Shown: positions 1 through 12,665, counted from the stretch's first letter. The stretch is DNA of 64,000 nt from Poecilobothrus nobilitatus (GCA_947095535.1 OX352772.1:378337643-378401642); one strand, 5' to 3'. The notes: generated by a model from the sequence alone, not told the origin. Numbers and translations are program-made.

Positions 1-1807
1 AAAAAAAATAATTACTAAACTAAAATTAAGAAATATTCAACATAAATAATAATATCTGGTAATATCAGGTCATGTATGTGTATGAAAGTATAATTTAAAA
101 TTTAAATTAAGAATAATTGAATAATGTTTTTTTGTTATTAGCTAAGTTGGTACATTTATTTAATAAATAACAAGCAAAAAGACTAATGGTCCCTTTCGGA
201 ATTTGGAATAGTAGGTATACATATAAAAACAAATATTAAAAAATCTTAACGAAAAGTGATAAAGTTTAACAAAACAAATGAATCAATTTAAGTATAAAAC
301 AAAATAAAAATTAATAAAAACAAGGAAATATTTCAAAAGATTAAAAAGACATATTAAAAAAAATAAGACTAAAACAAAACAAGGAAGAAAATAATAAACA
401 CTAACTGAATAGTATGAAAAATAAATTTGTAGGATTAGGAAAAATAGAATAAGAAAATGAATTTTGAAATTTAAGTTAAAATTAATTAAATTAAGTTTAG
501 GTATATTTTTGATTTTGATTTGACAAAAATAAAAATAAAGTGATAACAAAATAAGCAACTAGCCTTGGTCACTCCTTCCAGAGTTACTCAAAATAATCGG
601 GTAAATCGGTGATGGAGTCGCGGTGGGCATTGACCCAGGCTTTATTAACGGGCGGGAGACTCCAGTAGTGTAAGAAGAAAGAGAAACTTTTGATATATTT
701 TTGATTTTGAATTAAGATATTTAAATTTGAATATATTTTTGATTTTGAATATAACTAGAATAATAATTCATTTATTGCGTGCGCAGTTAGGGGTTTCTAT
801 TGTATTTCAGGGGAAAAGGTGGTTTTAGTCAGTAAAAATCTGACACCATCAAGAGGGTATTCTTGGTGTCTTTTGAAGATTTCCACCTCCCTTAGGAAAA
901 AAAAAACAGATCTTATTCAATGCTTCCAGATTGTACTTTACTTACTAAATATTATCAATGAATGCATACAATTCAACAAAATATTGAAATAATAAAGTTA
1001 TGTTTGGTTATGTATTTTGCAATAAAAGAACCAGAAAGAACTGTTTAATTTACTAAATGCCTAAGCAGATCTAAACTAATCCACACGCAGGTATTAAATT
1101 TTAATTTTCCTTTTCCATATTTTTTCAAATAAAAAATTTGATTCGGTTGAAATAACGAATTTTACTCTTTCAAACCTGCGAAATGTAGGATATTTTTGCA
1201 ATTAATTCATCGCCTATAAATATTGTTATTGAATAAAAAAAATGTTGTTATATTGTTTAAAACAAGTTTAGGTATATTAAATTTTATATGGCAACCTTAT
1301 GTATTAAATTTTTTTTTCCAAATTAATCTCTTTTTTCACAATCAAAATTTAAAAAACTTGTAAGTAGGCACCTAGCAAAATTTTCTTTCCTATATTAAAA
1401 TGCATGTAAAGAAGATAAGTAAAATATGTACATATTTTGTGAAAAAATAGTTTCTGAGCTTTAAAATTCTGAATACTGTATCTCTGTATAGTGGTATACT
1501 GGTACAGTGCATGTATAAATAAATACATACAATAGTTTGTGTCGTACTGGTACTGTAGTTTTGCTTGCGTTAATTTGTGTGACTGTGTTAGTTAGTTAAA
1601 ACTGTGTTAGTGTTAAAACTAGGCAAAAATGTTTATACCAAAATTATTATACCAAACAAAATGTACAAACGACAAAAAATTATTTTTAATTGGTTTTAAT
1701 ACAGCAAACGCCATCTCTACGGGTAAAGTCATCGAAACTACATCTATGTAATTGTCTCTGGTAATGTGTAACTTATAAACATAATAAATTCTAGAATTTT
1801 AACAGTC
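1..1807. other. AT-rich stretch, no gene recognised
   Basis: Mostly A/T runs and short direct repeats, for example two copies of a TATATTTTTGATTTTGAAT-like unit near 690-750. A GC-richer patch at about 560-670 stands out but matched nothing I recognise. One arm of an inverted repeat (831-899) lies here. Confidence 0.6.
831..899 (+). repeat. Left arm of a 70-bp inverted repeat
   Basis: This stretch, beginning AGTAAAAATCTGACAC and ending CACCTCCCTTAGG, recurs in reverse complement at 3531-3607 with a few mismatches and a short indel. The arms bracket the piggyBac-like transposase remnant (1808-2905). They could be its terminal repeats or belong to an older element. No TTAA target duplication typical of piggyBac was found at the outer edges, so the assignment is open. 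Confidence 0.6.
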
Positions 1808-2905
1808 TAGAGATATTTATAAAAATAATCCTTTTCAACTGTCATACATAACGTAACATTGTACTTCCCACAGGTAACTTGCGTTTTACCTACTTTATTT
1901 TCTCTATCTTTTTTATGCATTTCAAGAAAGAAAACATAGTTTTTACGATTACTAATTTTGTTTACATTAGAATCTACTGTGTATTGCAAAATCATTTTCA
2001 GTAAATGATCAATATGATCATAACGTACATCTAAGATGGGTTCATAATTCACTTTTCTTTTCCTACCTGGCTGTTGATCGACAGCTTCTTCAGTAATTTT
2101 AGCTGAGGGGCGCCCTTTTCTTTTTCTTAAAACATTAAAAAAATAAAGTAAAAAATTTGTAATTTCATAAATCAAATTAACAGTAATGAAGGCTATCTAC
2201 ATTAAGACGGACCAGTTAGAAAAATTCCGGTTCTAGTTAATTCTGTAGCCAACTGCGTTCTGAAAATAGGAATAGTCATAGTCTTATCTTCTGGATGTAT
2301 TCTTCGATACAATATGTTTGCATTTGTTGCAGCTAAATGTAATATATGATAAAAAAAACTCGGTTTGGCCATTTTGTTGTCTTCATTTTGATTTTATATC
2401 CCCCAATGAGTGAATCGAGTAAATCTACTGCGCCCATATGTTTATTGTATTATTTTTAAATTTGTGGGCGTGGAATTTTCAGAAGCCGTTTATTTTTTTG
2501 TCCCACCGTTCAGATTTTGTTACACAAGTATCTTTATCAAAATTATTTGCTCCACAATAAATAGACAACAATACAGTCTTATTGTGTTTCGAAATTGTCC
2601 CACTGATTTCAATTTTGTCTACTGTTGCCACATATTCTATATTTTCAATAATATTCTATATAAATAGATTCTTCTTTTTTAGATGGAAATTGAAAATTAG
2701 GAACTCGATTATTCCTTACCGTGCCTAAGGAATAAATTCCCCTAGTGCGTAAAAACGCCATCAAATGAACTGTTATATAAAAATTATCAAAAAAGAGGAT
2801 GTCATTTTTAAATTCAGGAGAGTTTTCACCTATAATATTATCACCTGCACCAGTATAAACTTCTAAACAACGTCCTTCAGAATCACATAGAATAAATATT
2901 GACAT
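1808..2905 (-). pseudogene. piggyBac-like transposase, C-terminal two thirds, frameshifted
   Basis: Three reading-frame pieces on the minus strand follow a piggyBac transposase in order. 2645-2905 encodes LCDSEG (first catalytic Asp region), FFDNFYIT (second Asp region) and RGIYSLGTVRNNR. The frame crossing about 2215-2450 encodes GAVDLLDSLIGGYK (third Asp region) followed by KWPNRVFF and LLYRR-like sequence. 1808-2175 encodes a basic linker and a Cys-containing tail resembling the piggyBac C-terminal zinc-binding region. The three conserved Asp positions remain recognisable, but frameshifts and a stop-rich middle make the gene dead. The N-terminal third was not found upstream of 2905. Confidence 0.8.
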
Positions 2906-4481
2906 ACAAACAAAAAAAAAAAAAAAAACTAAAATAAACTAAAATACTATCAAGTTGATTTTACGAAATTGAAAAAACTGTCTAACTTTTTTCTTCCATG
3001 TGAATACTTACTCTATGTATATAATTACTTTATGCTATTACATATTTTATTTGCTCGAGGAAATTTTTTTGACGTTAATCGAGGATATTCGAATTTATTT
3101 GAAGTTTAGAATTTATTTGGTTTCGGTTTTGGAATTTACCGGAAGTGCATCAAATAAAAATAGCACATTCGACTAAATAATTTCTAAAAATGCTTTAAAA
3201 AATTTTTTGGCATTTTTTTTTTACTAAAAAATTATTTATTTTCCAAAATCAAAACTTCTAAGTGAAAAATAGATATTAATTCAAATAATAATATAATTTA
3301 ATAGATAGACACCAACTAACATTTTTTAGAAATACCAATCAACATTTCTTCAAAAAGATACCAATAAACGTTTCTCTAAAGTCTAAATCAATCAACATAT
3401 CTGTTATCTGTAATTTTTTATTTTTTTTTAATTTTTTTTTTTTCACGTAGTAAAGTAGGAAATATTTTCTTCGATGCACTTTTACGTGAAGATCCTTATT
3501 AATTGTGTCTTTAAAATAATTTTGTTTTTTCCTTAAGAGAGGTGGTAATCTTCAAAAGACACTAAGAAAACCCATACCTCTTAATATTGTAGTGTCAGAT
3601 TTTTACTTCAGTTCAAACAATTTAAAACTTAATAATAAATAATAAAATTAGATATTAAACTTATATATATATGTTCATATACCTACATAAATATGTATAT
3701 AACATAAGTTAATTTTTAGAAAAATTAAACAGTAATGTAAAATTGTATATTGGAACAATTTAATATATTCAATATACTTAAACGATGATGTGCTGTAGTC
3801 GTTTTTTTAAATTTCGATTCGAAATTTTTAACAGTCCAGTAACAATTTTTCCTTATTAAAACCAATATACACACTACATATGATAATCAAGAATCATTTT
3901 TCTATGGTTGTAACATTTACATTTTGATTGGAACCAATCTGTCTGGGCACTGCTGGTTATTTACAGGCAATCGCGTAGAGAGAGAATTTAAAAAATAAGA
4001 TCCAAATTTTGGCAATTTAGTATGAACAAATAGAATTTTTCAACTTAAATTTGAAGGATCTTATTGTTCTGCAATAGAAAATAATAAATTATATTATTTT
4101 TATAAAATTTGGAATATTTTCTATTAACTGTGAAAATCATTTTAAAAAATTTAATCATTTGCATGCTCAAAATTGAGTTTTAAAAAAACTCTACTGAAAC
4201 TGTAAAATACACACCCACTTTGATTAAGTGCTTCAGCGCACTAAACTAAAAAATAAAAAAGCGAAGCCATATTTTTAATTTTTATATGAACTGAATAAGA
4301 ACAAAAAAAAAACAATGCTAGAAAATAGAGAAATATTATTTTACGAAATACGAACATTATTATCGGGTGTACTTCGTTCAAACTTCGATTAAAATTTTCT
4401 ACAAGATTGCATAGTATATAACCAGCATTGGTCTGAGTAATTCGTTGGTTTCATTTTAAAGGCAAGAGTTTTACAGTATAA
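2906..4481. other. AT-rich spacer, no gene recognised
   Basis: Long A/T runs and no credible coding region. It contains the right arm (3531-3607) of the inverted repeat whose left arm is at 831-899. Confidence 0.55.
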
Positions 4482-4737
4482 GGGTAAGTTCACATGGGAT
4501 AAATGCATCCAGATGCAAAAGTTATTCCGGTTACATTTCGTGTACTCTTCGATAATATTGAAGAATATTTTGCACCCACAATGCATCCACTCGTTCACGA
4601 GATGCAAAATGGCCACATTTTTATTTTGACATTTGATGAATTTTTATTTACAAAATGGTTAAATCAGAGAAAATTGTTATTTTATGTAAGAAAAAATTTT
4701 AATTATAAACTAAATATAATTTATTAATGCACATATA

Positions 4738-5756
4738 AAGGGGTTTCCAATTTGAGTGATATGATTTCCAAGTGACGTTTCGGCCATTTGTAGTATGTCA
4801 TGATCTGTCTTTTTTTTTCATTGTATTCAGTAATGCTTACAATTTCATCATGGAGAGATATACGCAAGAACAACAACCTGGCGGATTTTGAGAAAGGATT
4901 TGGGCTTGCATCCGTATAAAATTGTTATCACTCAAGAACTGAAGCCATTGGACCACTGTAAAGGTCGTGAATTTTGCTGATTTTGTCTTGGAACAACTTG
5001 AAAACGATAACGATTTTTTTAAGAAAACCATCTTCTCCGATGAGGCTCACTTTCATCTAAGTGGTGCGGTAAATAAACAAACCTGTCGATTCTGGTGCGA
5101 AGAAAATCCACAAATTATTCATGAACAACCATTACATTCACCTAAATTGACAGTTTGGTGTGGTTTTTGGTCTGGTGGAATCATCGATCCGTACTTCTTT
5201 CGAAATGAAGCTGGTAACACCGTTACTGTCAATGAAGAGCGGTATAGATCGATGATAACCAACTTTTTATGGCCGAAATTGGAAGAAGTTGATCTTGACA
5301 ACATCTGTTTCCAACAAAACGGAGCTACGTGCCACAGAGCACGTGCAACAACCGAAACATTGCGATAAAAGTTTGGAGATTCGATTCTTTCAAGAAATTG
5401 TGACATTGAATGGCCTCCAAGAAGTTGTGATTTAACACCATTAGACTATTTCTTGTGGGGTTATTTGAAGTCATTGGTCTTTAGAAATAAACCAGACTCT
5501 CTTCAAGCTTTAGAAGTCAATATTGAACGTGCTATTCATATCATACGACTTGATTTAATGGAAAAAGTGCTTGAAAATTGGGTTGATCGAATTCGTTCCT
5601 GCAAAAGAAGTCGTGAAGGCCATTTGAATGACGTTTTATTCAGAAATTAATTGTATCGATTGTACTTCACATTAAATAAAAAACATTTGAATTTCCTTAA
5701 CAATTAGTGTGTTTTTTTTTTTAAAGAAATCATATCACTCAAATTGGAAAACCCTT
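4738..5756 (+). mobile_element. mariner-family DNA transposon (defective, 1019 bp)
   Basis: The ends AAGGGGTTTCCAATTTGAGT and ACTCAAATTGGAAAACCCTT form terminal inverted repeats of about 30 bp, flanked by TA on each side (4736-4737 and 5757-5758) as expected for Tc1/mariner. The length is shorter than the usual 1.3 kb because part of the transposase N-terminal region is missing. It sits inside the PIF/Harbinger-like MITE. Confidence 0.85.
4850..5650 (+). pseudogene. mariner-like transposase pseudogene
   Basis: The ATG at 4850 starts a MERYTQEQ N-terminus typical of mariner transposases, but the helix-turn-helix region is then lost by deletion. The catalytic domain resumes around 4875 and is read in 4967-5368: FSDEAHFHL holds the first catalytic Asp, followed by VWCGFWSGGIIDPYFF. 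The QQNGATCH motif follows, where the family normally has QQDGA; the second catalytic Asp is replaced by Asn. The C-terminal part (5453-5650) lies in another frame with WGYLKSLVF (family WGYLK). Deletion, frameshifts and the Asp-to-Asn change make it inactive. Confidence 0.88.
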
Positions 5757-6007
5757 TAAAATTGTAATTTTTTTTCTTTTTATTATATCCATCTTCAAAT
5801 TATTTAACGTTTAAAATTTTTGATGTTTGATTGTACGTCTGTATTTGATGATAAAACAAATTTGCATCTGGTATGCTTCTTATAGAGGATGCAAAAAAAA
5901 TGTTCATCTAAAATGAGCGAAAGGGACAGCATGTCATGAATACGATATATTTTTTCAACCAATCAAATGTTTGCATCCGCATTCATGCATCCCATGTGAA
6001 CTTATCC

Positions 6008-7046
6008 TAAGATAAACATTTCGCATGCACTATGCAATATGCATACTCATTATTCTATTTTTGGAATTTGTATTCTTTTTCTTTGCTTCGGTTTTTGTAT
6101 AACACAACATTGATTTTGTTGTTTCATTAATTTATATGAGGTACACATTTTTTTAATACATACATACAATTTCATGCATGCGAGATGAGTTCGTAAATTA
6201 GGCACCAGTTATAGCTATCATTGAAATGCTTCCGGAAAATGTTTGTTTTCAATTTTTTTGCAGCAAAGACATATAAAATTTAACAAAAGTGTTGATTTAG
6301 TGACTAAATAATTTCTAAAGAATAAATTCTGCTACGAATTTTTAAATTTTAAGTTATATATTTAAAAAAAAAATCAATTTTATCATTTTCCAGATTGGTA
6401 ATTATTTTCCTGAACAACTGATCAGTGATTTTGCTAATGAAACAAAATTGTTCCAATAACATATGTTTCATTTCTTCCCATTTCAGTTTGTCATTGAAAA
6501 AAATTCTGATGCAATTCTTGATATATTTCATTATGATTTTGTATTTTAATGAGTTTAGACTTAAATTTTGTTTAAGTTTAGTTTTAAAATATTTTGTTTT
6601 AAAAAGGAAATTTGAAAAAAAGTAAAAAAAAAATTACCTACTTCTAGAAAATGTATGTATACTTTTTTATTCTTCTCAATTCAGCTAATGTCATTATTAA
6701 ATAAAAAAATCTTTTTTTATTATTTATTAGTTCCATTTTCTACCAATAATAATTAAATAAATTAAAATAATAAAATATAAATTAATATAATTTTGCAAAC
6801 ATCAAAATAACGCTAACAAAAATTTAAATTTAAATTACATTTATTTTTATTTTGCCTTCATTATTGTCATTTACCATTTGACAAATAATTTAACTGACAG
6901 TTTTGATTGCCCTGATTGCTATAATAGCCTACACGGAAAAAAGTATAAGTTTTCAATGAAACGTTTTTTCCGGAAGTATTTCCATGATAGCTGTAACTGG
7001 CGCCTTAGGCACTGTTATACATACGGAAATTCTGAAGGAAGTGTTC
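6008..7046. other. AT-rich spacer, no gene recognised
   Basis: Poly-A/T and simple sequence. A 68-codon open frame at 6878-7084 has no recognisable domain and is not called. Confidence 0.5.
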
Positions 7047-7096
7047 TACCCGCGTACGACCAAATGACTATATCCCAAATATAGTTGGTATTGTCA
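7047..7096 (-). repeat. 50-bp repeat, inverted copy at 28117-28166
   Basis: The reverse complement of this stretch matches 28117-28166 at 44 of 50 positions, sharing CAACTATATTTGGGATA-like and TACGCGGGTA cores. One copy lies just beyond the env end of the errantivirus and the other just beyond the right end of the Polinton, in opposite orientation. The core is itself partly palindromic (ACTATAT/ATATAGT). Function unknown; it may mark the terminal repeats of an older element split by the later insertions. Confidence 0.7.
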
Positions 7097-7249
7097 GCTT
7101 TCATAAAGTATATTTCGTTAATGGCGTATTAAAAGCAGAATTAAATATATATTTACCTAACAGATCGCCAGATATAACGCTTTATTTACAAAAGACCAAA
7201 AGAACAAGGAAACTTTTAAAAGAGTTTCGTTTGATGAATGTTTTATTTA

Positions 7250-8470
7250 TATAAATTTGAAGAAGTCCCAGTAATATGACGAAAATTACTATTATGATTG
7301 TTATTACAATGTAGATATTGTTTTCTAGAGTGTTTAGCTGACGTAAATATGTTGTTTTGCGAGTACTAAATTAGAAGTTTTCAAGCTACTTTAATTTTGT
7401 GCTATTGTGTATGAAAGTTATATTGATCTCATTAAAAGCTATTGGATGTATGTTAATTTTGTCCCAGTATTGTTTTGTTAAAGTTGAATACGTTATACCT
7501 TGGTGCCTTTTATTTGTTGGATATTTGGTTCGTATGTTGTGTTGATGGTAGTACAGGATGTTGATAAGTATAATTAAATTTGGTTCTGGTTGGTAAATTT
7601 CAACAGAATTTTCTATTCTTGTAGTTCGAAATTTGCTGATCGATTTTTTATTAGATTTCCAATGCAGTTCAATCCGTAAGTAGACTCTAGATGTAACTGT
7701 TCATCACATAAGTAAGTACCTTCGATTTTTTTCCATTTTTCATTAAAATATTGCATAGTGTTACCCATTTGTCAAAAGATATGGTTTTATAACTATAGTT
7801 TAGTATTATTAATTGGAAAGGTTATTATATGATATAAGGAATAGGATATTTTGGAAATAATAGGTATCTGAACATTGAACATTATATTTGTGTCATTATA
7901 ATAAGCCTGAAAATTTAATAATTCGGTGGTTGGTTGTTTTAATAAGTCAATATGGTATGGTATGGTTAATTTCGTTTAGATATTGTATCTCTTTGAAAAT
8001 GCATTCTTCGCGACTGATACTATTTTCTATTCTATCTTGTAGGTCATTTATATTTTCTACGATAGTCTGTTGTTGTTTATTGATGTGGTCGGTTACATTT
8101 TCGAATCTTTCTATCATCTGATTGTTTATTAAGGTCTAATAGTTTGCTTAGTCTTTTAAGATATTGTCATTGTAAAGTAAATTTTCGATTTGTTGGTTTA
8201 TTTCCACTGCGTCGTTCGCGTTCATATTACCTGTGATCGTATTAATTACAGTACCAAGTCCATTAATTAGTCCTCTTTTTATCCTAAATTTGGGTTCAAG
8301 TAATTCTTATTTAATTTTTACTTCATCCAGTCTAAGTTTTGTAATATTTAGTGAGTGTTCTATAGTTTTTGTGGCATTTTCTGTTCTATTGTCTCTAGTT
8401 TCTGTTCTATTATTATTCTGAAATTTACGTTTAGTTTTGATTTTACTTTTCTGAAATTTTTGGTTTTTGC
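7250..8470 (-). pseudogene. env: env: F-type fusion glycoprotein remnant
   Basis: In the minus frame at about 8160-8285 an RIKR furin-type site (cleavage at 8273/8274) is followed by a Gly/Ile-rich fusion-peptide-like stretch starting GLINGLGTVIN, then a helix-forming NDAVEINQQIENLL segment. This is the order seen in errantivirus and baculovirus F proteins. Near the end (7252-7322) about 20 hydrophobic residues rich in I/V/L form a membrane anchor, followed by a short tail. A short, Asn-rich F2-like part lies upstream (8286-8420). In-frame stops occur, for example just after the DNDNIL segment. Normally this protein fuses viral and cell membranes; this copy is broken. Confidence 0.75.
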
Positions 8471-8990
8471 GGGTAATAAGAGTAATATAGTTATTTGATC
8501 TATTTTATTTTTTGAAAATCTGGGTTTTAATTTGTTCCTACGATTTTCTTTTTTAAAAACTGTATCACCCTCTTCGAAGTTAGAAGGACAATTTCTATTC
8601 TGATTTAATTTTTCAATATTTTTGTTAGTTTTTTGTTCAATATGTTGTTTTATTGTAGGGAAGAATTGGGTTTGAAATTCGTTAAGTTTGTTTAGTTATT
8701 CGTGAATCTTTTGGTGGTTAATTTTTTCAAATTGATTGGGTTTACCGTAAAATACTTCAAAAGGTGTATGTTGCGTGCTAGATTGGATGGCATTATTGTA
8801 TGTGATTAATGTTTCTGAAAGGATTTCATCCTGGTTTCTATTTTTTACCTTGTCGTTTATGATTCTGAAGATTTACAAGTTTAATAATCGGGGAGTTTCG
8901 ATCATATTTCATGCTCTGACAAACATCACAATTATTTATAATTTTGATAATTTTATTTTTTATGAAAGGGAAAAAATATTTTCTTTTTAA
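8470..8990 (-). pseudogene. pol: Integrase remnant lacking the catalytic core
   Basis: At about 8885-8950 the minus strand encodes CDVCQSMKYDRN, the Cys half of the HHCC zinc finger of gypsy integrases. Shortly after, it jumps to RNQDEILSETLITYNNA and HTPFEVFYGKP, the end of the core domain (about 8725-8850). A C-terminal KENRRNKLKPRF segment follows near 8525-8560. The Asp-Asp part of the DDE core between these is missing, so the integrase suffered a large internal deletion. Confidence 0.75.
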
Positions 8991-10597
8991 GTGCAGTAGT
9001 GTTTCGGTAATTCCACGATGATTATTGTTAGAGTGATATTGGTTTTATTTCGAAGAATAAAATAAGAAGAATAACAAGATTGGAGAATTTTAAATGTTTC
9101 GTCGTCAGTATGAATGGGTGCGAGAAATTTTTTTAGTATATCAGTTATAGTTGATTCAGTTGGGCTATTGAGTTTAATAGTTCTTCTTTGCTTATTTTTA
9201 AAAAGCATTTTTAGTGAGGAGTGGTAGTTGTCTGATTTTTCAGTTATTACTTGTAACGAGAAGTCGTTTAATAGTCTTTCGGATATAGGTATACCATCAT
9301 CCATATCTTCTAAGGCTGAATGGACCGTAGCTCCACAGGAGCTTGGACCAGTTTCGTTGATATTAATTTCGGTCCGAATTCGACTTAAAGCATCAACATT
9401 AGAATTCAGAGTTCCCTTTTTGTAAATAATTTCATAATCATACTCTTCCAACTTGAGGCGGCAACGCACTAATCTTGAATTGGGGTCTTTTAGACCATAA
9501 TCCAAGTTAATGGTTTATGGTCTGTCACGATTTGGAATTTTCTTCCAAAAAGATAAGGACGGAAATACTTCCTTAGGAAAATTTCCGACTCCGTAACCGT
9601 ACGGCTTGCATAGCAAATTGGTTTGTCATTGACAACCGTTTTTAAGAAGTTTTCATTGTGGATTACAGTTTTATTTTTTTTGAGACATTCCGTCAATGGT
9701 TTTGTAAGTTTGGAAAAATCCTTTATGAATTTGATGTAATATCCTAAAAGTCCTAAAAAGGCTTTTATGTCTTTTTGAGTGTTAGGTAAGGGAAATTTTT
9801 TAATTGCCCGAATTTTCGAGGGATTGGGTTTTATGCTTTCAGTTGTTACGACATGCCCTAGAAACTCGATTTCTTAGTGCAGAAATTCTGATTTGTCCAT
9901 CTGTAATTTTAAATTTAGCTTTTTAAAAGCACCAAATACTATTTTCAGATTTTCCATATGTTCTTGCAAAGATGTAGAGTACACAATGATATCGTCCAAG
10001 TAGATGAGACAATAATTTATCAAGGATTTCTGTGATATTTGGGATGAGGTACCAATCACACACAGTTTTCTCATTCATCTTGCGGTAGTTTTCTTACCGC
10101 TTACCGGTTTTGCTTACCGCTAGCATCGGCTTTCTTTGGAACCACCCAAACCGGTGAGCTCCAGGGAGAATACCTGGGTTTTATGATACTTTGTACAAGC
10201 ATTTCATTAATTTGTCTTTTCACTTCTTGCTTATGTACGGTATCCACCTATACGATTTCGTATATATGGGGATATCATCTTTAGTTATAATCCTATGTTT
10301 AATTTCGTTCGTGAAGGATAAGTTCTGCCCATCTCTAAAGATTATTTCGTCGTATTCTTTGTATACTTTATTTAATTCTCTTTTTTCCTCTATGTTTAAA
10401 TTGTATCTTTTTATAAGTTCCGTAATGTCAGTTATAGGTTCGAAATTTTCCATTCGTATGTTAAAGTTGTTTAATTCTATAAAGTCAGAAGAAGAGTATT
10501 TTTCAACTTTTATAGGTTGTTCCATATAAATAGTTTGATCATTATTGCTTCTATTTGATATTTCTAAATAACTAAACCAGTTTTCAGCAAGATACAC
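8987..10597 (-). pseudogene. pol: Reverse transcriptase and RNase H, broken
   Basis: Pieces in order on the minus strand are: 10220-10597, the N-terminal region with [23 protein letters not shown], the usual entry to the gypsy RT domain; 9874-10074, the catalytic YLDDIIVYS motif and the following QEHMENLK helix; 9490-9696, RNase H-like CYASRTVTESE and VTDHKPLTW; 8987-9505, LEEYDYEIIYKKGT and VDALSRI at the RNase H end and the linker to integrase. The enzyme copies RNA to DNA in the capsid. Frame breaks between the pieces show it is inactive. Opposite-strand open frames here are shadows. Confidence 0.88.
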
Positions 10598-10676
10598 TCC
10601 TTCAGAAATAATTAAGTGAGGATTTAAAAAAAATTGTTTTATAAAAATATTTCCATTTTTTTTATCAACTGGTAAT

Positions 10677-11160
10677 TTAATTTATCAACTGGTAATTATA
10701 CATGGCAAATCCATCAGTTTTGGATTTGCCAGGTATAATATACCTTTCTGATATTAAATTGGGTATAAAGTGGAGGGGTATTTTTGATTTTTCAGTTAAA
10801 AGTACATGGTTACTTAGGTCGATATTAGGTTTTAATTTTTGAAGAGTATCAAAGCCAATCAATCCATCAAAATAAGCATGAAATCGAAAGATTAAAAATC
10901 GAATTGATCCTGTTTGGTTAAATTCTTTGAAAGTCGGAAGTTCTATTGTTTGATTTAATTTATGGTGTTCCCACATTCGAAAGGAAAAGGGCCCATCGGT
11001 TTGCAAGGGCAATGCATTAACGAATTCCGGGTTAATAAAAGAAGTGGGTGCGTCTGTGTCGATTAGGAATCTTAGCGGGCGACCAAACGGAGATGCTATC
11101 AATATGTATGGAAGCGATTTTCCGTGTTTGTTAATGTCTACGTACCCGATGGATTCATAG
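10677..11160 (-). pseudogene. pol: Retroviral aspartic protease remnant
   Basis: The open frame 10677-11102 contains RFLIDTDAPTSFI at the place where family members have LIDTGAxxSxI, so the Gly of the catalytic D-T/S-G triad is replaced by Asp. It continues with FDGLIGFDTLQ, the second conserved protease region, and ends before the RT. In an intact element it would cut the Gag-Pol polyprotein. The active-site change and isolation from neighbouring frames argue that it is dead. Confidence 0.8.
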
Positions 11161-11292
11161 AGGCTTTCGTGAAAAAATTTAAATTATTATTTTTATAATT
11201 TTCTTCTTCATAAATGTCATAATTATTGGAGTCACAGTCATTATTCTCATAGTTGTAGTAGTCATCCAAATTTTGGTACTGATTTTGAAAAT

Positions 11293-12665
11293 CTAAACTT
11301 CGTCATTGTTGTCGTCATATGATGCTCCGAAATTTTGGAAGTATGAAATGGTCGGCTTTTGTTCGTCCTTTTCAGTTATATGAAATAACTCTTTATTTCG
11401 CAGTTGAATAGTCCCACCTGTTGCAACGTCCATTGATTCAGTTCGTTGGTTTGGTTGTCTGAATTGAGATTGTGGGAAAAAATTGTGTATGTTGAGAAAA
11501 AGATCTGTTGTTTTGGAAAGGAGGTCTATTGTTTTGATAAGCGGGTCTATTTGCTTGAAAAGGAGGTCTATTATTCTGAAAAGAGGGTCTATTTGCTTGG
11601 AAATTAGGTCTATTATCTTCGTGGATCTATTTGTTTGGAAATTATTTCCAAAATAATTTTTTATTGGTGATTTTGGTACAATTCTATTTTGATTCAATTG
11701 CGTAGTTTGCGTAGAAGGTCTAACTGATTCTGCATTTGCTTAAAATATGTTCTGTTCTTTGATACAAACTGCAAAAGCTTCAGCAAGTGCGCTGGGTTTC
11801 ATTGCTCTAATAGTAGAGCCAAGTGGTTCTCTTAAACCCGTCAAAAATGAATTAAGACTCATTTCTGCATAAAGAGTCTTTTTTGCATTAACTACGTGGT
11901 TTACTGTTTCATGTATTTTAATATGGTTTACCATACTAGAAAAGATTTCGACCACGTCACTATAAAATTTCTCAACTGTTGCATTATTTTGTTTAAGTTT
12001 GTGCAGACCTCGTATTAAAGATGTTTCGTTACGTTTGTCCGCGTAGTGAAGGATTATGTTCTCTTTAATGTTATCCCACACTAATGGCGTTCCGTACAGG
12101 TTAAGTACTTCGTTTGCCGATCCTACTATTTTATTACGCATTGCCCTCAAAAGAAGTTATCCGTAGCTAGTACCTCTTGTAATTGTTATTAAATCAAGGA
12201 CTTCGTCTACATTAGCTAAGAAGTCAAATAACAATCTAGGATTGCCATAAAAATTAGGTAAATCTTTGACAGTATCAGGTATACGAAGAGAATTAAATAT
12301 ATCGGTTGTATTTACAACGTTTGATTGAGTCATTATTGGGTTAGAATTAATAGGATGAAGATTTATTGAATTATTATCGGGATTTATTGAAAAAAATTAG
12401 AGTCAAAGTTATTATCTAATGGGTAAATATGCTCTGGTGAAATATGATTATTTTCAGAATTATTTTCAAAATTATTATTATTTTCAATATTATTTCCAGA
12501 AATATTAATTTGAAAATTATTATCCTCAGAATTATTTTCAACACTATTAACAATATTCATTGTTAATAGTGAAATTAAATTATTCAGATATATATTATTT
12601 ATATATAATAGACATCTAATTAAATTTCTTTTTAAAAAATTTGGATAAGGATTTTGTCTATGCAT
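11293..12665 (-). pseudogene. gag: gag: errantivirus capsid polyprotein, broken
   Basis: Three open pieces (12384-12665, 11740-12150, 11293-11697) are connected by recognisable Gag sequence in other frames, such as LRIPDTVKDLPNFYGNP near 12250-12290. The piece 11740-12150 holds the conserved capsid core with WDNIKENIILHYADKRNET and FLTGLREPLGSTIRAMKP. The first piece is an Asn/Glu-rich N-terminus; the last is a low-complexity DLL/DPL repeat region. Gag would form the virus core; a stop near 12160 and frame changes disrupt it. Confidence 0.78.

Larger units (their letters stand above)
4482..6007. mobile_element. PIF/Harbinger-like MITE with nested mariner
   Basis: Ends are GGGTAAGTTCACATGGGAT at the left and its near-reverse complement ATCCCATGTGAACTTATCC at the right. 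TAA is duplicated outside (4479-4481 and 6008-6010). A 3-bp TWA duplication is the hallmark of PIF/Harbinger elements. Without the nested mariner the element is about 505 bp and encodes nothing, so it is a non-autonomous (MITE) copy. Subterminal GGATGCA/TGCATCC motifs repeat near both ends. Confidence 0.75.

Noticed and set aside
283..558. 91-codon open frame of mostly F/L/Y/I residues on the minus strand
   Set aside because: Low-complexity translation of A/T runs; no domain and no start context.
7888..8421. Plus-strand open frames rich in serine and leucine
   Set aside because: They are the opposite strand of the errantivirus env and integrase remnants.
10191..10529. 112-codon plus-strand frame
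   Set aside because: Antisense of the recognised RT N-terminal region.
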